Assembly: GCA_963924555.1 (NCBI GenBank)
Contig: OZ004581.1
Coordinates: 9,401,338 to 9,465,337 of the forward strand
Source: Crambe crambe
Taxonomy: Eukaryota > Porifera > Demospongiae > Poecilosclerida > Crambeidae
Length of the DNA stretch: 64,000 nucleotides
Direction: 5' to 3'
In this document: piece by piece, positions 1-13,559 of the stretch
How the letters are laid out: the number at the start of each line of letters is the position of its first letter
Numbering within the stretch: the stretch's first letter is position 1
The notes under the pieces: generated by a model
Told to the model about the DNA's origin: nothing
The model's database searches: none
Seen by the model: only the letters and a program-made list of their open reading frames with translations
Made by a program: the position numbers and the translations under genes

Positions 1-165
1 ATGCGGTGACATTTTCAATACGTGGGCGGTGGACAGGAAACAATCGTTCTATTAATAGTGGCCTTATCAAGCTCTGCTACTGAAGTGGACCACATGTGGA
101 CCTGAAACCATAAAATATACTTGGTATACAAAAAAACATTGCCATAGCTATAAATGTTTTTACAG

Positions 166-3108
166 GTGAAGTTACACATGAATGTGAAAAGTCATTAAGA
201 GGCTTAACTAGAGAAACTCTGATTCACAAGGGGCTTCCTGATAACATATGCGATGCCATCAATAAGCTAGCTGGATTGCTGCTTATTACCTACGAAGTGA
301 GAGCAACATATCTTGGAGCCAAAAATCTTAAAGGAATTCGTGCATCGGTCTTCCAGCAAGCTGAGCTACATCAAGCTGCCTATTCGTTGGACCGCTCAAA
401 ATCAATTTGGTATGATGAAGGAAGTAATAACTTGGAAATAAACTTGCTATTTGAAAGCAAAAGTAGTGCCATCATTTTTCGTGCGTTTCTCGTTCAGTGG
501 TATTTGAACAATCCTGTAGTCAAGAGTTGTGATGCATCTGTGGAAGAAATTTCCTAAGGTTCTCTTAACAGATTATGATGGGAACGAATATGACTCTCCT
601 GTTCAATCCCTTCAAGAATACATGGCTGAGCCATCATCAGTAGCCTCTACACCTATACTCAGTGTAGCCAGCATGTCCTCATCTCTTGCACAGTTACAGT
701 CTGTTGAGCGGCCGGAAGAGTTTATTGCGACCTACACAAGCCTTATCATTGTCCTCTCATAAGCAAGTCAATCATAGAAAAGTCAAAAGATTCAGATAAA
801 AGCCTTGCTGATGACGATAACAACCTTTTAGCTGCATCCTGGCTCTTCCACCAGTATTTAGATTGCTTAAATATTGTGAATAAATGTACTGGACTGAGTC
901 TACCACAAATTGCAATAAAACCAGAATTACGTGACTTCAAGGAAGAAATAGTTGGTGATCCTCCCTTCAAGAGAAGCCGAGTGGAACTCTCTGTGCAGTG
1001 TCGTAGTGATAGGCCAGCGGCTTAAAAATGGAAGTGAGTCAAAGTCAAAGAAGGAATGGTTCATGTAACAGATCCTCAACTCTTCTGTGACTGTCTGGAG
1101 TGGAAATATGAAGACACAGTCAAAAAGTGGAAGGACGCAGATAGAGCAATTGATGATCTGTAGTTTGTAGCTTACTGAAGTGCAGGTTATAGGCAATCGT
1201 TGCTAGTAACCATGCTAAAAGCTTCTCCCTTTCCACTGCCATGGTACCTAGCCTCGAACCTTTTTTTCCTTTTTGCCAGAAGGAGAAAGCTAAAGAACTC
1301 TGCTTGCATGTGTTCGATTGCATGGTAAAGATCGTCAACATGGAGACAGTAGTACAATTACTGATGATAGTAAAGCTGACTAGATACTCACCTGAATCAC
1401 ATAATGCCTGTACACACTGCTGCTTAGTAGAGTCTCATCTCTGTAAGGCTTGCTGCTACTACAGGATAAAGCTAAAGAACTCTGCTTGCACGTTCTTAAA
1501 TTGTATGGTAAAGATTGTCAACATGGAGACGGTAGTGTAGTACAATTTCTGACCTGATGCGCAGTCTTAAAAAGGTAAACTGCAGTTTTCTGCTTTTTCA
1601 TTGGTCATCCAACCGCCTCTCAGTCCTCTGTATATATATACACTGGTATATGAAGGGAGAGGGGAAGGGCACAGATACTACACTGGCTATTTACATGATA
1701 TGATACTACAAAGCTGCTTGTTGGTTATATGAGAGGCTGGACTGTGATACTTGTTAAAGCCATTTTTGCCCCCCTCATAGACCCAGTCTCTTGCTCATTA
1801 GTGTCTGGCTGTGTTGCTCTATTTTTTTGAGGATGGAATCTATCCAGGATATGTTGGTGGAAATCGGAGCACATTTATTATTATTGTACAAAGTGAAGAA
1901 AAACTTTTGTACATTTACTAGTTTTTCTGATGCATTCATACCAATATCACCTGTGGAGGTTGAGGATTATACTAGACTTTCTTTAGAGTTTAAAACACTC
2001 TTTGAACTCAAGGAAGTTGCTGCAAATTTGCCAGAAAATGTTAAAACTTTTTTGGGAAGGGAGATTCAATGGTCCAAACTGGACAAGAAGATGTCGGAGA
2101 AGCACATATTGGTTCATTTGGCAAGCAAACTGTTGGTGCCATTATTTGGCAAAGTAACATTTGAATCTGGGTACATACCCCTTGTGAAGGGATTAGAAGG
2201 GATGGAAACTTCTAAGATCGGTATTGGCAGTAAATATACTTTGCATGGAACACCAGACCTGAGGCTGGAAGGCCTACTGTTTGTAACAACCGAGGATGAG
2301 GATGAGGAAGAGGAAGGGGAAGTTGAGGCATCACTATCAAGTGCGATTGACAGCAGTGGTAAAGATCAACTTTGTGTCCATTTTATTTTTACTAAATTTG
2401 TTTTTAGGTGTGAGCTCAGGTGCAGATAAGAATGAGGGATATAAATATGTGGAGGGTGAAAGGTGTATAGCAGATCGAGATCTCCATAAGTTAGTGGCCA
2501 CAACTGTGACCTGCTCATTTACAAACCACAACAACCACCTAGACCTGAACCCTCTTTCTCCAACCTTGCTTTTGAACAGCAAAAGTTTCAGAGTTTGCAT
2601 GTATGACTGTGTACATGATATACTCCTGTTATCACAGCCTATCGATCTGTTTAAAGTTGTAAAGAGTGGACGAAAGATACTTGCACCAAGTGCTTGCCTA
2701 TTACTCTGGATAGTAGTCAATCACAGGTATGTTGTGCTATGTGTAACGTCTCTAGCACTCCAAGTGGGAGGGGCACATTCCTTCCTACTTGCTGTGATTA
2801 CTGCAGCTCAATACACCCCTATACATATACTTGCATTTTTGTGCATGCATTAGAAGTCTGTTTAATGTATGTAATCCCATTCACTTTGCAGAAAATTTCT
2901 TTCCAGACTGGATGACCCGTCATTTACAGCATCCTATCAATCCACAATATTACAAAGGATTAAAGACGATGGTGCATTGTCTCACTATAAGGCTATAACA
3001 AATTATGATATATTTTTTCCTGGAGGTGCCCAAAGTGTCAACACAAACCCCATTAAACTCATTGAAGTGAATGTATTACCCCCGTCCAAAAAGGCAAGAA
3101 CTGCTTGA
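166..3108 (+). pseudogene. Unrecognised multi-exon gene, probably degraded in its 5' half
   Basis: I do not recognise this family. The 3' half is well supported. An exon ends at 2358 (first plausible ATG 1834), followed by exons 2408-2726 and 2892-3108. All junctions are GT-AG and in phase, ending ...PPSKKARTA and stop. An acidic run (about 2294-2330) lies near the end of the first of these exons. The string HGTPDLRLEG, followed by a helix-like LHKLVATTVTCSF, is faintly like a PD-(D/E)XK nuclease core, but this is speculation. The 5' half shows coding-like stretches in three frames: about 166-554 (opens after an AG, reads GEVTHECEKSLRGL..., ends in a stop), about 563-762, and about 764-1026 (NNLLAASWLFHQYLDC...). 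The shifts between them suggest frameshifts or unresolved introns. Confidence 0.45.
1285..1548. repeat. Local direct duplication of about 75 bases
   Basis: The stretch around 1285-1359 (AAAGCTAAAGAACTCTGC ... GTCAACATGGAGAC) recurs at about 1466-1548 with a few substitutions and a small insertion. It lies between the 5' and 3' coding-like halves of the first gene and outside the large duplication. Confidence 0.75.
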
Positions 3109-4245
3109 TGATCAAACTGCTATATTTTGGTTTTGAACTCTTGTATCAACTGTTCAATGTATGGGAGAGTCTACTAGTATGGTCTAGTGCATGCTTGCTA
3201 GCCTTGCTAGAGCCCTTTCTTACCAAAGTGGGTGTGGTTTAGGGATGACGCTATCTGTCCCAAAAAGCGTCCTTTAGGGGTCCAAAATGTCCCCTTACAT
3301 GGGTGTGTCCCCTCCCCTATGTCCTATAGGGGTTTACATCCTTTATTTCCCCAGACATCTTTCCTGGGGGTCAACGGGCCGGCATGGCAGCTAATATTAT
3401 TTTTCAGAGAGCAAGCCATAGATGCCTGTATCAGAGCATTTTACACGATCCTATTTTACTTCTCTACACAAAGAAGGTATGCTGAAACCTCAAGATTGAC
3501 AAAGAAGGCTTGCCTGATCCATATGGTACCTGGAGCTAAGTGGATTGATGATGTTTAAGGGGCCAAGCATCCAGTTTGGAGATTTTAATTGATAGGAATC
3601 TGTCCTTTTTCTTTGCTGTAGGCCGCTTAGTGCAGCCTATTGCACAGCAACTAGAAGGCATTCTTCAATACAGCTAGCCAGCTTCAAAGCTTCTGCCCTA
3701 CGTAAGAACAATTTTTAGGTAAGGATCATCATACCTTCTACAGTATCATGTGACTACACGCCCGTGGCCGTACCCCCGACAAAAAATGGTCTATACATAC
3801 ATACTCAGGACACTAGAACCTGTCAAACATACAGGTACGTGCACTTCATACCAATACAATTCACAATGCAACCTGCTGATAGTGGGGGGGGGGGGGGGAT
3901 TCAATCTTGTACAGCACACCTCTACAACTGAACAGCAGACACACAACTGGATACTCAACTGGTGGCAAGAACTTGCGTATTTACCAAAAAAATGAGTAAG
4001 CTTTCCAATGACCTGCAGCAAAACAGTGATAAAGAGTAACCAAGTAGGTAAGTCACCAACAAACAAGTCAACCCGAGAGTTATGTAGACACACATGTATG
4101 CAGAAAGCACGGGCTGGCAGCAGGACACATCAGGTATACACATACACATGTCGTAACAAAGACCACCTATAGTTCCTCCCAGTCATACACATAGCCGGGC
4201 AGTACAGTACATTACACTTTACATACCTCAACACAACAGGACAGG
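3109..4245. other. Non-coding or uncertain stretch
   Basis: I see no confident gene. A 108-codon open frame at 3232-3558 is conserved in the right copy (24043-24369), but it has no recognisable domain and crosses a run of short GTCC/GGGG-rich repeats. A G tract at about 3887-3898 differs in length from the right copy (about 24689-24698). The corresponding right-copy stretch is about 23921-25046. Confidence 0.5.
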
Positions 4246-4434
4246 CTAGCTTGGCTCTGTTTGAATGAAGATTTTATTGTCAGCGGGACCTGGAGGAGAC
4301 AATACTCTTCCGGCACCTCCAGATGTGGCCTGAGAATAGTCTGGTGGCGCTGGCACAAGTGTAACACTCAAAATGCCCATAGGAATTACTTCCAGATTGA
4401 GGGGAGGGCTTCTTGAGGATTTAAAAACAGACAA
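4246..4434 (-). CDS. Possible C-terminal exon, proline-rich, unrecognised
   Basis: A 62-codon frame reads ...PPLNLEVIPMGILSVTLVPA... and ends at TGA after FIQTEPS. A polypyrimidine-like tract and AG sit just upstream, so it may be the last exon of a minus-strand gene. It is unchanged in the right copy (25047-25235). No family is recognised. Part of this exon and its flank recurs at about 7330-7560. Confidence 0.3.
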   Translation of the reverse strand: MSVFKSSRSPPLNLEVIPMGILSVTLVPAPPDYSQATSGGAGRVLSPPGPADNKIFIQTEPS

Positions 4435-4700
4435 AAAACAAACCTAAGTCCATTGCTACAAATCATTGGTCAGTGAAGTAGGAACTTGTGTTCTTCTACT
4501 GCAAAACCCACAGAAATTTCCATGGCCATGTGAAGGCCAACAATTACATCACATCCATAACAATGGGGACATAGAGCAGTGTGTGTGTGCAATGCATGCT
4601 AGTCTGGTTCATGTCAGGTATGAATAGGGACACTATTGTCTGCCTCAGCACAACAAGTGTGCTTGCTTGCACACCAATTAGTCCAACCCAGGGGGCAGCA
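4390..4700. repeat. Dispersed direct repeat within the duplication unit
   Basis: The stretch from GGGGAGGGCTTCTTGAGGAT through GTCTGCCTCAGCAC is repeated in the same orientation at about 7330-7570 with small indels and about 10% substitutions by eye. Both members are present again in the right copy (about 25190-25500 and 28150-28380). It is older than the large duplication. Confidence 0.8.
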
Positions 4701-5773
4701 TACCTGATCAGTAGCCAATTAACTAACCACACACTAATTAACGTTATTTAACCACAAAAACCTGAAGTATACTCCTGATCTCAAATGTGTGTAGCTGCCT
4801 TTAGGAATTGGCCTGGACTGGAAAATTGATTGGATAAAGGAAACATATCGTGTGCCTGCATGACTGTTATTACAAGCACTAATAATATTATAGCATAATA
4901 AGTCACTATAATAGTCACAAATTAGAATATACAAACAATTCTAAGGACTTCCTAAATTTTTATTATCTTTAAAACACCAAGACAGGTGTTATCATGAGTC
5001 ACATGACTGATGGTCAGGATTTCTACAGACAAGATTTATTCATTGGTGAGTGATTGACCAATGCCCCACCCCTCACTTTTAAACACACAATCTCATAGCT
5101 AATAGCCTGAGGGTATACAATGGGTTAGCCAGTGACCTCTATCATGCCAACACCACTTCACCTGGGGATATGGCAGACCACAGCCCCTTGGCTTGGGTTC
5201 TTTGATTCAGACCACAGCCCCTTACGTACAGCCTTTTTGCTAGAACAAAACTTAAGCACAAAATTGAAGCCCTTTTATCTCACAAGTACTTTTTTTAGCA
5301 CATACCTCGCAGGGACAATCATCATACGATCATCATACGATTTAATAGAAAAATAATATATCATAGAGATGCATGATGTGTAAGTGATTATTGCACACAA
5401 AAGAAGTGATTGATTGGTGAGGTAATAAGACAGTGTGATAAGCGTATACCTGCATTATGTATAAACAATATAAAATGATTGGTGAGACACTGTGATAAGT
5501 GATAGATCGGATTAGCTAAGTGATACCAGTAAAGTATAAAAAAAGGGAAGGGAGGGAAAGTCATTTATAAAATATCATCAGCCTGTGACTTTGCAGTCTT
5601 CTGTACAACAAAAATCAATAGAAGGTATATTTATTCACAACACAGCTGCTCAAATTAATGAGTTGCAGACAAGACCGCACAACATGGAATGAGGGATATT
5701 TGGGAGGTTCAAGGATGTGTAGTAGATACATGCTTATACTTACTATGTGCCCGTTCCATACAAGACGACCATC

Positions 5774-6536
5774 AATTCACTAGCAGCACCATCTTGGCTT
5801 TTTCCTTCTTCACCATCTCTTCTCTTAACTTCCTCCTCTCTTTCAACCTCATTCCAAACCCAGACACAAACTCACTCCTCCCTCCTCCACTTCCACCTCC
5901 TGTCTCTCTCGTGGCCCTCACAAAGCAACTCTTCAGGAAGTCCATCTCTCCCTCCCAAAGAGGAGATGAAGCCTGATGAAAAGACTTCAAGCACACTGGC
6001 AAAGTATTGGAACATAAGGACAACCAAGACGATTCATGTAGCAATTCTTGAGCACTATTTCCACCATCACTCAATAGTGCTAGTTCATTTTTCTCACTAA
6101 CTAGCCTTTTTCCCATTTCTTGTTGAGGAACGTAAAACCTTTCTTGGGGAGTGACTTGTGTGCTGGTATATCGAAGTAATTCTACAGGATTGGGAGAGAA
6201 TTGTGGAAGATAAGATTGTACATTTCGATAGAGAGGGTTGATGGTTTTTACACCGAATATGTCGATGAGCGTCAAAACACAGCGATACGAGCACTTTGAA
6301 AGGTCACGTGATGAGGATTGGTTTGGTAGTACTTCTTTGCAACTTGATAGATGAATCTGTAGGTAGAAATAATGATAAACTCTCCAGTAGATTGTGTGTA
6401 GAGCCAACCAGATCTTACGGTACAGGATTGGTGCCAACCATGGATATAAGATCTTATGGTACAGGATTGGTGCCAACCATGGACATAAGATCTTATGGTA
6501 TAGGATTGGTGCAAGTGGATAGAACAGAGCATGCAA
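5774..6536 (-). CDS. Unrecognised minus-strand coding region, about 254 codons open
   Basis: This long minus-strand frame is kept intact in both duplicate copies. The C-terminal part looks genuinely coding: FGVKTINPLYRN..., YVPQQEMGKRL, a WEGEMDFLKSC motif, a Gly-rich linker, then a basic charged helix (RLKERRKLREEMVKKEKAK) before the stop. The N-terminal part is doubtful, because it translates a 39-base tandem repeat (6410-6513). A likely splice acceptor lies near 6290 (CCTTTCAAAG before TGCTCGTAT on the minus strand), so the true exon may begin there. An upstream exon could be the basic ORF ending near 6910-7125. I recognise no domain and assign no function. Confidence 0.45.
6410..6513. repeat. 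39-base tandem repeat, about 2.7 units
   Basis: Units beginning AGATCTTA(C/T)GGTACAGG occur at 6410, 6449 and 6488. The period is 39, so the reading frame on either strand is maintained. The right copy has the same array at about 27208-27311 with one base change per unit. Confidence 0.85.
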
Positions 6537-6909
6537 TTTATTGAGTATAAATTTCGTACTTCATTAATTATCAAGTACTTATTAAAACATGCCAGGCTAA
6601 CTGAACTATTATGATTTGCCAACCTTCAATTGTTTGGGAAGAACCACATGATCACAGAATGAACACACCACCAGTGGGACTGCAGGAACAGATTCATTGT
6701 ATCTGGCATATGGAAGTTCAAGTACCTGCAGGGGATCAGATGCAAAGAGGCTGACACTATAGTCCCTGACTTCTCTAAAACTTTCCATACAATCACTATA
6801 GCACTGTTGTATGTAGTACAGTAATAATTATGTATTAGCTAGCTATACCATGTTCATGTTGTGTACATGATAACAAGCTATACGTACATGTCATGTATTA
6901 AGGAACAAG

Positions 6910-7125
6910 CTATACTGAACGAGCTCTTGCTGAACAAGATCTTTTTATCTTGCTGTCTATCCATCTAGCAAACTGATCTATCGTTCCAAGTATCCTCTCA
7001 CACTTTAAGATAGCTAAGCGCTCTCTCTGACTTACCCTGGCTAGCCTTGTATTTCGCGATCGCCAAGCATTGTGATCAGGCAGCTTCTTTGACTTTGTAT
7101 AGCGAACTTTCTTGCAATTAGACAT
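6910..7125 (-). CDS. Basic ORF, possible 5' exon of the unrecognised minus-strand gene
   Basis: From an ATG at 7125 the frame reads MSNCKKVRYTKSKKL and continues Arg/Lys-rich to a stop at 6910. The right copy (27715-27941) has a 15-base in-frame insertion here. A second 15-base indel upstream of the ATG also preserves frame, which hints at coding constraint or simple chance. No family is recognised. It may splice toward 5774-6290. Confidence 0.3.
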   Translation of the reverse strand: MSNCKKVRYTKSKKLPDHNAWRSRNTRLARVSQRERLAILKCERILGTIDQFARWIDSKIKRSCSARARSV

Positions 7126-8036
7126 GGCCGGCATGCTGGACAGCTGGTACTCATTTGAGCATATAGCTAGAGTGTTTGGCTTACAAAAAAAAGCCACGTA
7201 AAAAGCGCGCCAATTCTTATGTAGCCACACCTTTCTTTCATTTAATTACATTTTTTCTTACACCAATTAATTACGTATACGCGTACGGGTACGGGTATGC
7301 GCAGTTCTTGAAGTGCATTTTAGGCAAGATCGAGCTAGGGGGAGGGGCTTCTTGAGGATTTCAATAAACAAACAATCCATCGCTACTTGGTCAGTGAAAT
7401 AGGAACTTATGTTCTTCTACTCAAAACCCACAGAAATCTCCATGGCCATGTGAAGGCCAACAATTATGTCCCTACATCACATCCATAACAATGGGGTACC
7501 AGGGACACTTGTCTGCCTCAGCACAGCATGCGTGCTTGCTTGCACACACCATTACAATCTGACAGCTTTATTACAACAAAAAAGTAATAGGATTTTTTTA
7601 AAAAAAGTGGTGCTCCAAAAGATTATTTGTCAGTAAGTTGATAGAAATGGCAGATGCTGATATATGCAGCAGCCATGGTGTCCTCTTATGATGACTGACT
7701 ATAGATATGCGGCCATAGGGTCCTCCTGTCGTGCTCTCTTCAGCTTGTAAGCTTCCATCTCCTCCTCAGTAGGTTCCCGACACTCCCCATCCCTCTTCAG
7801 AGAGTTGTATGGTCTCTTCCTCTCATCCACAGCCAACAGTCGCTCCATCTTCCTCTCTCGTTCCTCTTCAGCCAGTAGTGCCTGAGGGAGGGAGGATATT
7901 TGTCACTCTTTAACAGACAAAGTCCTTTATAGCAAGGTGTCATTTAATACACAAAGCACTATGGTGGGACACCTTTACAAAGAGGTGTCCTTTATTTGGA
8001 ATGTGAAGGTTCCACTGTAGAACATGAGAGGAGATA

Positions 8037-8166
8037 CAGTGGACTCCCTCTAATCAGGCCACCTTTGGGGCCAGCAGAAATGTCCTGATTAGAGGGGTGG
8101 CCTCATTTCAGGGGTGGATCTATATACAGGGGTGCTCTCATTTTCAGGGGTCCGGAGTTCACTGTA
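8037..8166. mobile_element. Short inverted-repeat element, ACAGTGGACTCC ... GAGTTCACTGT
   Basis: Its ends are imperfect inverted repeats, and the interior carries its own inverted segments (CTAATCAGGCC and CTGATTAGAGG). It lies in the last intron of SLU7; the right copy is at about 28856-28984. It belongs to a family with other members in the window at 42677-42785, 48816-48976 and 58690-58799. Confidence 0.7.
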
Positions 8167-11131
8167 CACACTTCTGAAATGATCATGACAAAATGTTAAC
8201 CCCACCACAATCACACTTTTTGAAATTCTAATAGAACCTCAATATACATATTCAACCTTTAAGAGGCCACATCCTAGTTACACAAATGATGCAATGACAA
8301 CACTTGGCTCTTGTTAACCCCACCCACCTCAACTACTTTACCAGTGTTAATTGAAGCCTAGAGGTATACCCCAATGATGGAGCACACTTTAGAAGTTCAC
8401 AGTCTTATAGTTAGCTGTAAAGATGTGCACATCATGACATGATAAGGTGACCTTTCTCATACATGTACAGATACAAATGCAACTTCTGTTCCAGAAAATG
8501 CCCTAATATGGTAATGATCATAGCTCTCCTAGTCTGTCAGACATTGCACTACACTAACAAAAACTGCTTTCATTATGTGAGGGACTATGGCCTGTCAGAC
8601 ATGTGCACAACTGCTTCTCTCCCAGACAGTTGAATCTTGGCACCTATTACTGGACTGCTTTCATTGTTATTGTTGTTGTTGTTGTTGTTGTTGTTGTTAT
8701 TGTTATTGTTTATTGCTATTCTTAATATCATCACTGCTACTGGTACAATATTCATTGGGGGAGAAAGAAATTAATAAAGGAAGGGGGTGTCGTTTGTATC
8801 AAAATTAAGAAAAATGATAAGCATCACAATAACTGATTTATGTGGCATCTACCAGAAAGCCTGAGGCATAAGTGCATGTTGAACATCACTTCAAATTATC
8901 CAATAGCCACATGGTACTCCTTTGATAGCTTGAGCATAAGCAAAATCCACATTGTCAAGGAAAACACACACCTCATTATACACTACCTCAGAGGCAGCCT
9001 CTAGGCTAAACAGACTAGTTGATGAATCTGGTACCAGAAATATTGTGAGACCCTAAGTACATAGATAGACTGATAACCCCGCAGCAATAATGACAGGGAC
9101 AATCACATGACTCACATGACCTTATTCTATAGCGTTCCCATAATATAAAAAGGTGTGTTGCCTTGGGAGACCCAAGGTAAATAGACGGGGCTTATATGTA
9201 TAATCATCCAGGCTGCCTGAACCTGGCTGTACCTGAGGTTACCAAGGGCAACATATGAATACAGACACCAACCAGAAATAAATGCTGACACAGCACTGTA
9301 CTGGATTCCATGTCCCAACCACATCACATTGTCTTAGGTCCATCCCCATATTTGCAAATACCACAAGGCTGACAAAAAGGGGTTCCCTTTGTGTACAGAA
9401 ACTGAGGAGTAAAGTACCCCAGGCCTAGTACATCATTATTCTTTATTGTTCATTAATTCCTTGAAATGGATCCCAGCCATATTATACCAACACTTAAACT
9501 GAATTAATTGTATTACCAACTCACTTTTCTCAGTCTTTCTGCTTTCTCTTCTTCTTTCTTTGCTTCCTCTTTTTCTCTCTCTTTATGTGATTTGGAGTTC
9601 ATTTTGGCACGATGTTGCTCTACTAATGACAGGGGCTTCCCCTCCTCCTCCTCCTCACTATCATCATCATCACTATGGTTACGAGCACTTCCCCTCACCT
9701 CAAAGGAACTGGGTCCACCCTAAAAGAAAAAAATGTGTTGCAGTAGGAGCTTGAAACACAGTGAAGCCCAGACCACCCTATAATGAGATCCCCATCATGT
9801 TCCATCTGTCCCAACAGCATGCACCTATTCCAACTATTTGGACCACTTGTTCCATAAGCTGTAACTGCTGATAATTTTCAAGTCATTCAGTCCAATAGCC
9901 CCCTGGCCCTCCCCTCCATTGTCCCCATTCCTCCTCTTGTCTTCATGGGCAGAGTCTTGACCCTGCCTGTGGGCCACCAAATTGCAAAAGGAACTTGTCC
10001 ATAAGAGGTAGTGGCTTACAAGGACCTAAGAACCTTGATCCTATCCAATCCATGCAGTTGTGTAAACCATAGAACAAAATGTATCCACTTATTCCCCCTC
10101 AAAAATTCCTGTATGAACCCTGTTTGTACTGCCTTTTTAGGCCATGGTGTGAGGGCTGTGTTTTTGTTTTTGCAGACAATTTGTCTCCCAAGGAGAGCAT
10201 CCTCAGGTGGTATATAATGACCACACATGTAAGGAGTCTTTCTCTATACAAGTGCTCTTGCTGTGGCAATCTGACCACCCAATACCCCAAGGAGAGCATC
10301 CTGCTATATAATGTGATTCATGAATGCACCACATAACACATGCAAGGAGGGATTGTGTCATAACAGGTAAACAGATACTTGCAGAGCAGAGCCTACATTC
10401 TTTCAAGTTCACATCTTGCAGTGGTGCCAAACCCATTAGCATGTGTGCACACAGATTTACATTCAGTGTTCATTCCAATCATGTACATGGATCCTATCAG
10501 CCCCTGAGGACTAGCTGCTTGATTAGACAAGAGGCTTATTGACCCTGGACACTACATTTTAATAATCACATGATTATGGTAGTGGTGTTAACATTGGATA
10601 AAGTTTGATGGTAGGGAGATGTTGGTGGATGATACTTACCTTTGCTGTTAGTTTTCCAGCTTGCCCTGTGCAGTAGGAGCCTTTGATCATGGAGTGACAG
10701 CAAGCATAACCCCACGACCCCTGGAACCAGTATGACCCCCAAACACTCTGTATAAGGAAGAGATTAGGACAACTCTTGTGTTAGTCCAGTTTGGTTTAAG
10801 GTGTTTTGGATGGGGTGTTATAGAGGTGCTTAATTGTGTTATGGTATTGGTAGATCTACATGGATGAGTGAACCTGGTCAAGACTGTAAGTCTCTCTTTC
10901 ACTCCACCTAAGGGCTGTACTAGATAGAGAGAGACACATAGTACATCACTCTAATTTGATTAGATAAGCACACTACATCCTCATAGGTTATTTTTGAGCT
11001 TCAAATGTAAAATCTTTTTCCCCTCAAACTCTCCAAAGTTTTTTTTGGTCAACGTGGTTTGCACACAAGATCCCTTTTTTGTTTCATTTTCATAATTAAC
11101 TTGTTAAGAATAATTCAAGAAGTTTCACCTA

Positions 11132-11162
<31 letters not shown>

Positions 11163-13519
11163 AGCTAACTTAATACTTACAGAGTGATTGTTTGGGAAGA
11201 TGTCTTCTTCATAGCGTGACTTAGCAATGGCCCTCTCTTGTCCCTTGATGACATTGCCAGAGCGAGAATACTCCACGTAGTTCTCAGTCTGAGCCAACAA
11301 CAGTTCCTTAGGCGGTGCCTACACATAACAAAACACACAGATAAATCATATCATATCCATATAAGGTAGCACATCAGAGCTCCAGCCATCACCCACAGAA
11401 ATAGACAGTGTGCCAGCCAATAAAAAATGGTGGGTGCAATGAAGGTGTACTGCTCCACTCTTTGGATACTACTTGAAGGGAACAGTTTTTGTTGACTATG
11501 CATGTATGTATGAAGGGTGAGTTTTAAAGCCATGGGAAGGAGTTATCCTACGTCATGTCATGGCATGGGAAAGAGGTAATATTGCATCATACATTTCTTG
11601 CAGGAGTGTAGAGACCAGAGATATGAAACCATCAAGCATTATAGTATTCATTTTAGCACTGATTTGTGGGAGTGTTAGACAGCTTCCAGGCAATGGGAAC
11701 ATTCAGTAAAATTCATGATTCCAATGGCATGATGTCAATCTGCCAACACGTTAAACTGTTAGGGTTGTAATGGGTAGGGAACCCAGCAGAGTGAATAAAA
11801 GTTATAAGGTCAGACTAGACACTAAAACACCTCTACCCATTCTTGGCTTCTTTTACTACAATAAACTGTTGGGCTGTGGGGGGGTGTTTACTGTAATGTT
11901 TGCATCAACATATGGTGGAGATGACATGGGACGTACGTTCATTTCATGCAGAGGTAGGTAGGACACATACCAAACCATACCATGACCCCCCTCACTGCCT
12001 GACAATACCTGTACCACCTGCAGGCTATTACAGAAAACAGTCCAGACTATGGTCTCTATGAATATGACCCAATCCCACACTGTGATACACAGATGACTGG
12101 AGAAATGGATCCCTCGTCACCCCCTACCATAATGCATAGGAATAGGCACATACTTACTGAAAATCAGTGAAGCTTCTATTCAAGGAAAGGGATGTTAAGT
12201 GCCACCACTACACCAATCTGCCCATGTGTATAGGGCAACACTTAACTAAAGAGTTTTGCAAGCCTAAGACTCAAGTGCAGTGTTATTACAGAGGCATAGA
12301 ACCATATCTACCAAAGCCTAGTAAATAATATGTTAGGAGCATGAATGTCCTGGAAATTTCTGCATGGAAACAGCATCTCTCTCTAATCTGACCCACCCTT
12401 GGGACACAGAGTATCTTGATTAGAGGGGATGGCCCAGATTAGATGGATTTCACTCTATACGGAAGTGCAAGTGGATCCAACCTTTGAATGTGGACACTAT
12501 GCAGGTGATGAGTTCATCCAACATTTGAATCTATTGAGACCAGCTAACTTGTTAGAGAAGTGACTCTATCACAGTACACTACCAACCAATATTCAGAAGT
12601 CTAAATAATGCACACCGAGAGAACATGTACATGATGTAAATATATTCATCTGTAGATGCCATCGACATGATGTAATTTCTTGCCATCTGCTACATAGCGT
12701 ATTCCTGTGATAGGGTTGAGAATCCAGCAGACAGAAAGAATCCAAGTCAATGATAAAAGTAGTTACAGGTGAAGACTGGACTAGCTTACAACGAACTTTT
12801 GGGATGTTTACATCAAATGTTTGCATCAACATAATAATTATGGGGACGTTTATTTCTTGCCACCTGTAACACAGCTATGGTGCACACACCACAAGTATTA
12901 TCCCAGCATCCCCCCTGCTGGACAATACCATACCACCTGCAGGCTAGCCTCTGGAAAAGAGGGACCCCAGGCTCTATGAATATTGCCCAATCCTACACTA
13001 AGCGAGCCATATTTGTTCATTACTGGAACTAAGTTCTCCACAGGTGGCCGGATTCCTCACCCTCACATATCATATTAGATATAAACATGTGAAAGTAAAA
13101 CTTCAATTGTCGTATGTGAAGCACCTATTTAATTAAGAAAAGGTATAGAGTGTCACTTCATGTATTCACGTAATGTCAATGGCCTAATAATGAATGTGCA
13201 TAGTCACTCCACTGACTAAAGAGTTTGTTGCTGTTTTCAGGAATATAGTCAAGTGTCCCTGGCTGAAAGGAAACGCCTATATGTAGATTGGACTCCCTCT
13301 AATCTGACCCACCCTTGCCTGATTAGAGGGAATGACCCAGATTAGATGAATCAATCCACATTGATAAGTTTCAGACAGATACACAGCATAACCTTGAACC
13401 TGCCCATAGTATAAATCATAATAGCAGCCTTTGGAAAAGATGAATGGGCAATTGGCAATATCTAGTCAAGTCACTTTGGTCTCCCACAAACACACACAAA
13501 TACTCTTTCTTACATAACA

Positions 13520-13520
<1 letters not shown>

Positions 13521-13556
<36 letters not shown>
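13521..13556. repeat. (CA)n microsatellite in SLU7 intron
   Basis: About 18 units immediately after the exon 7 donor of the left SLU7. The right copy at 34595-34620 has about 13. Confidence 0.95.

Positions 13557-13559
<3 letters not shown>

Noticed and set aside
5689..6100. Plus-strand frames of 95 and 117 codons over 5689-6100
   Set aside because: They lie opposite the minus-strand coding region at 5774-6290, whose charged C-terminal helix looks real. The plus frames are Ser/Leu/Phe-rich shadows.
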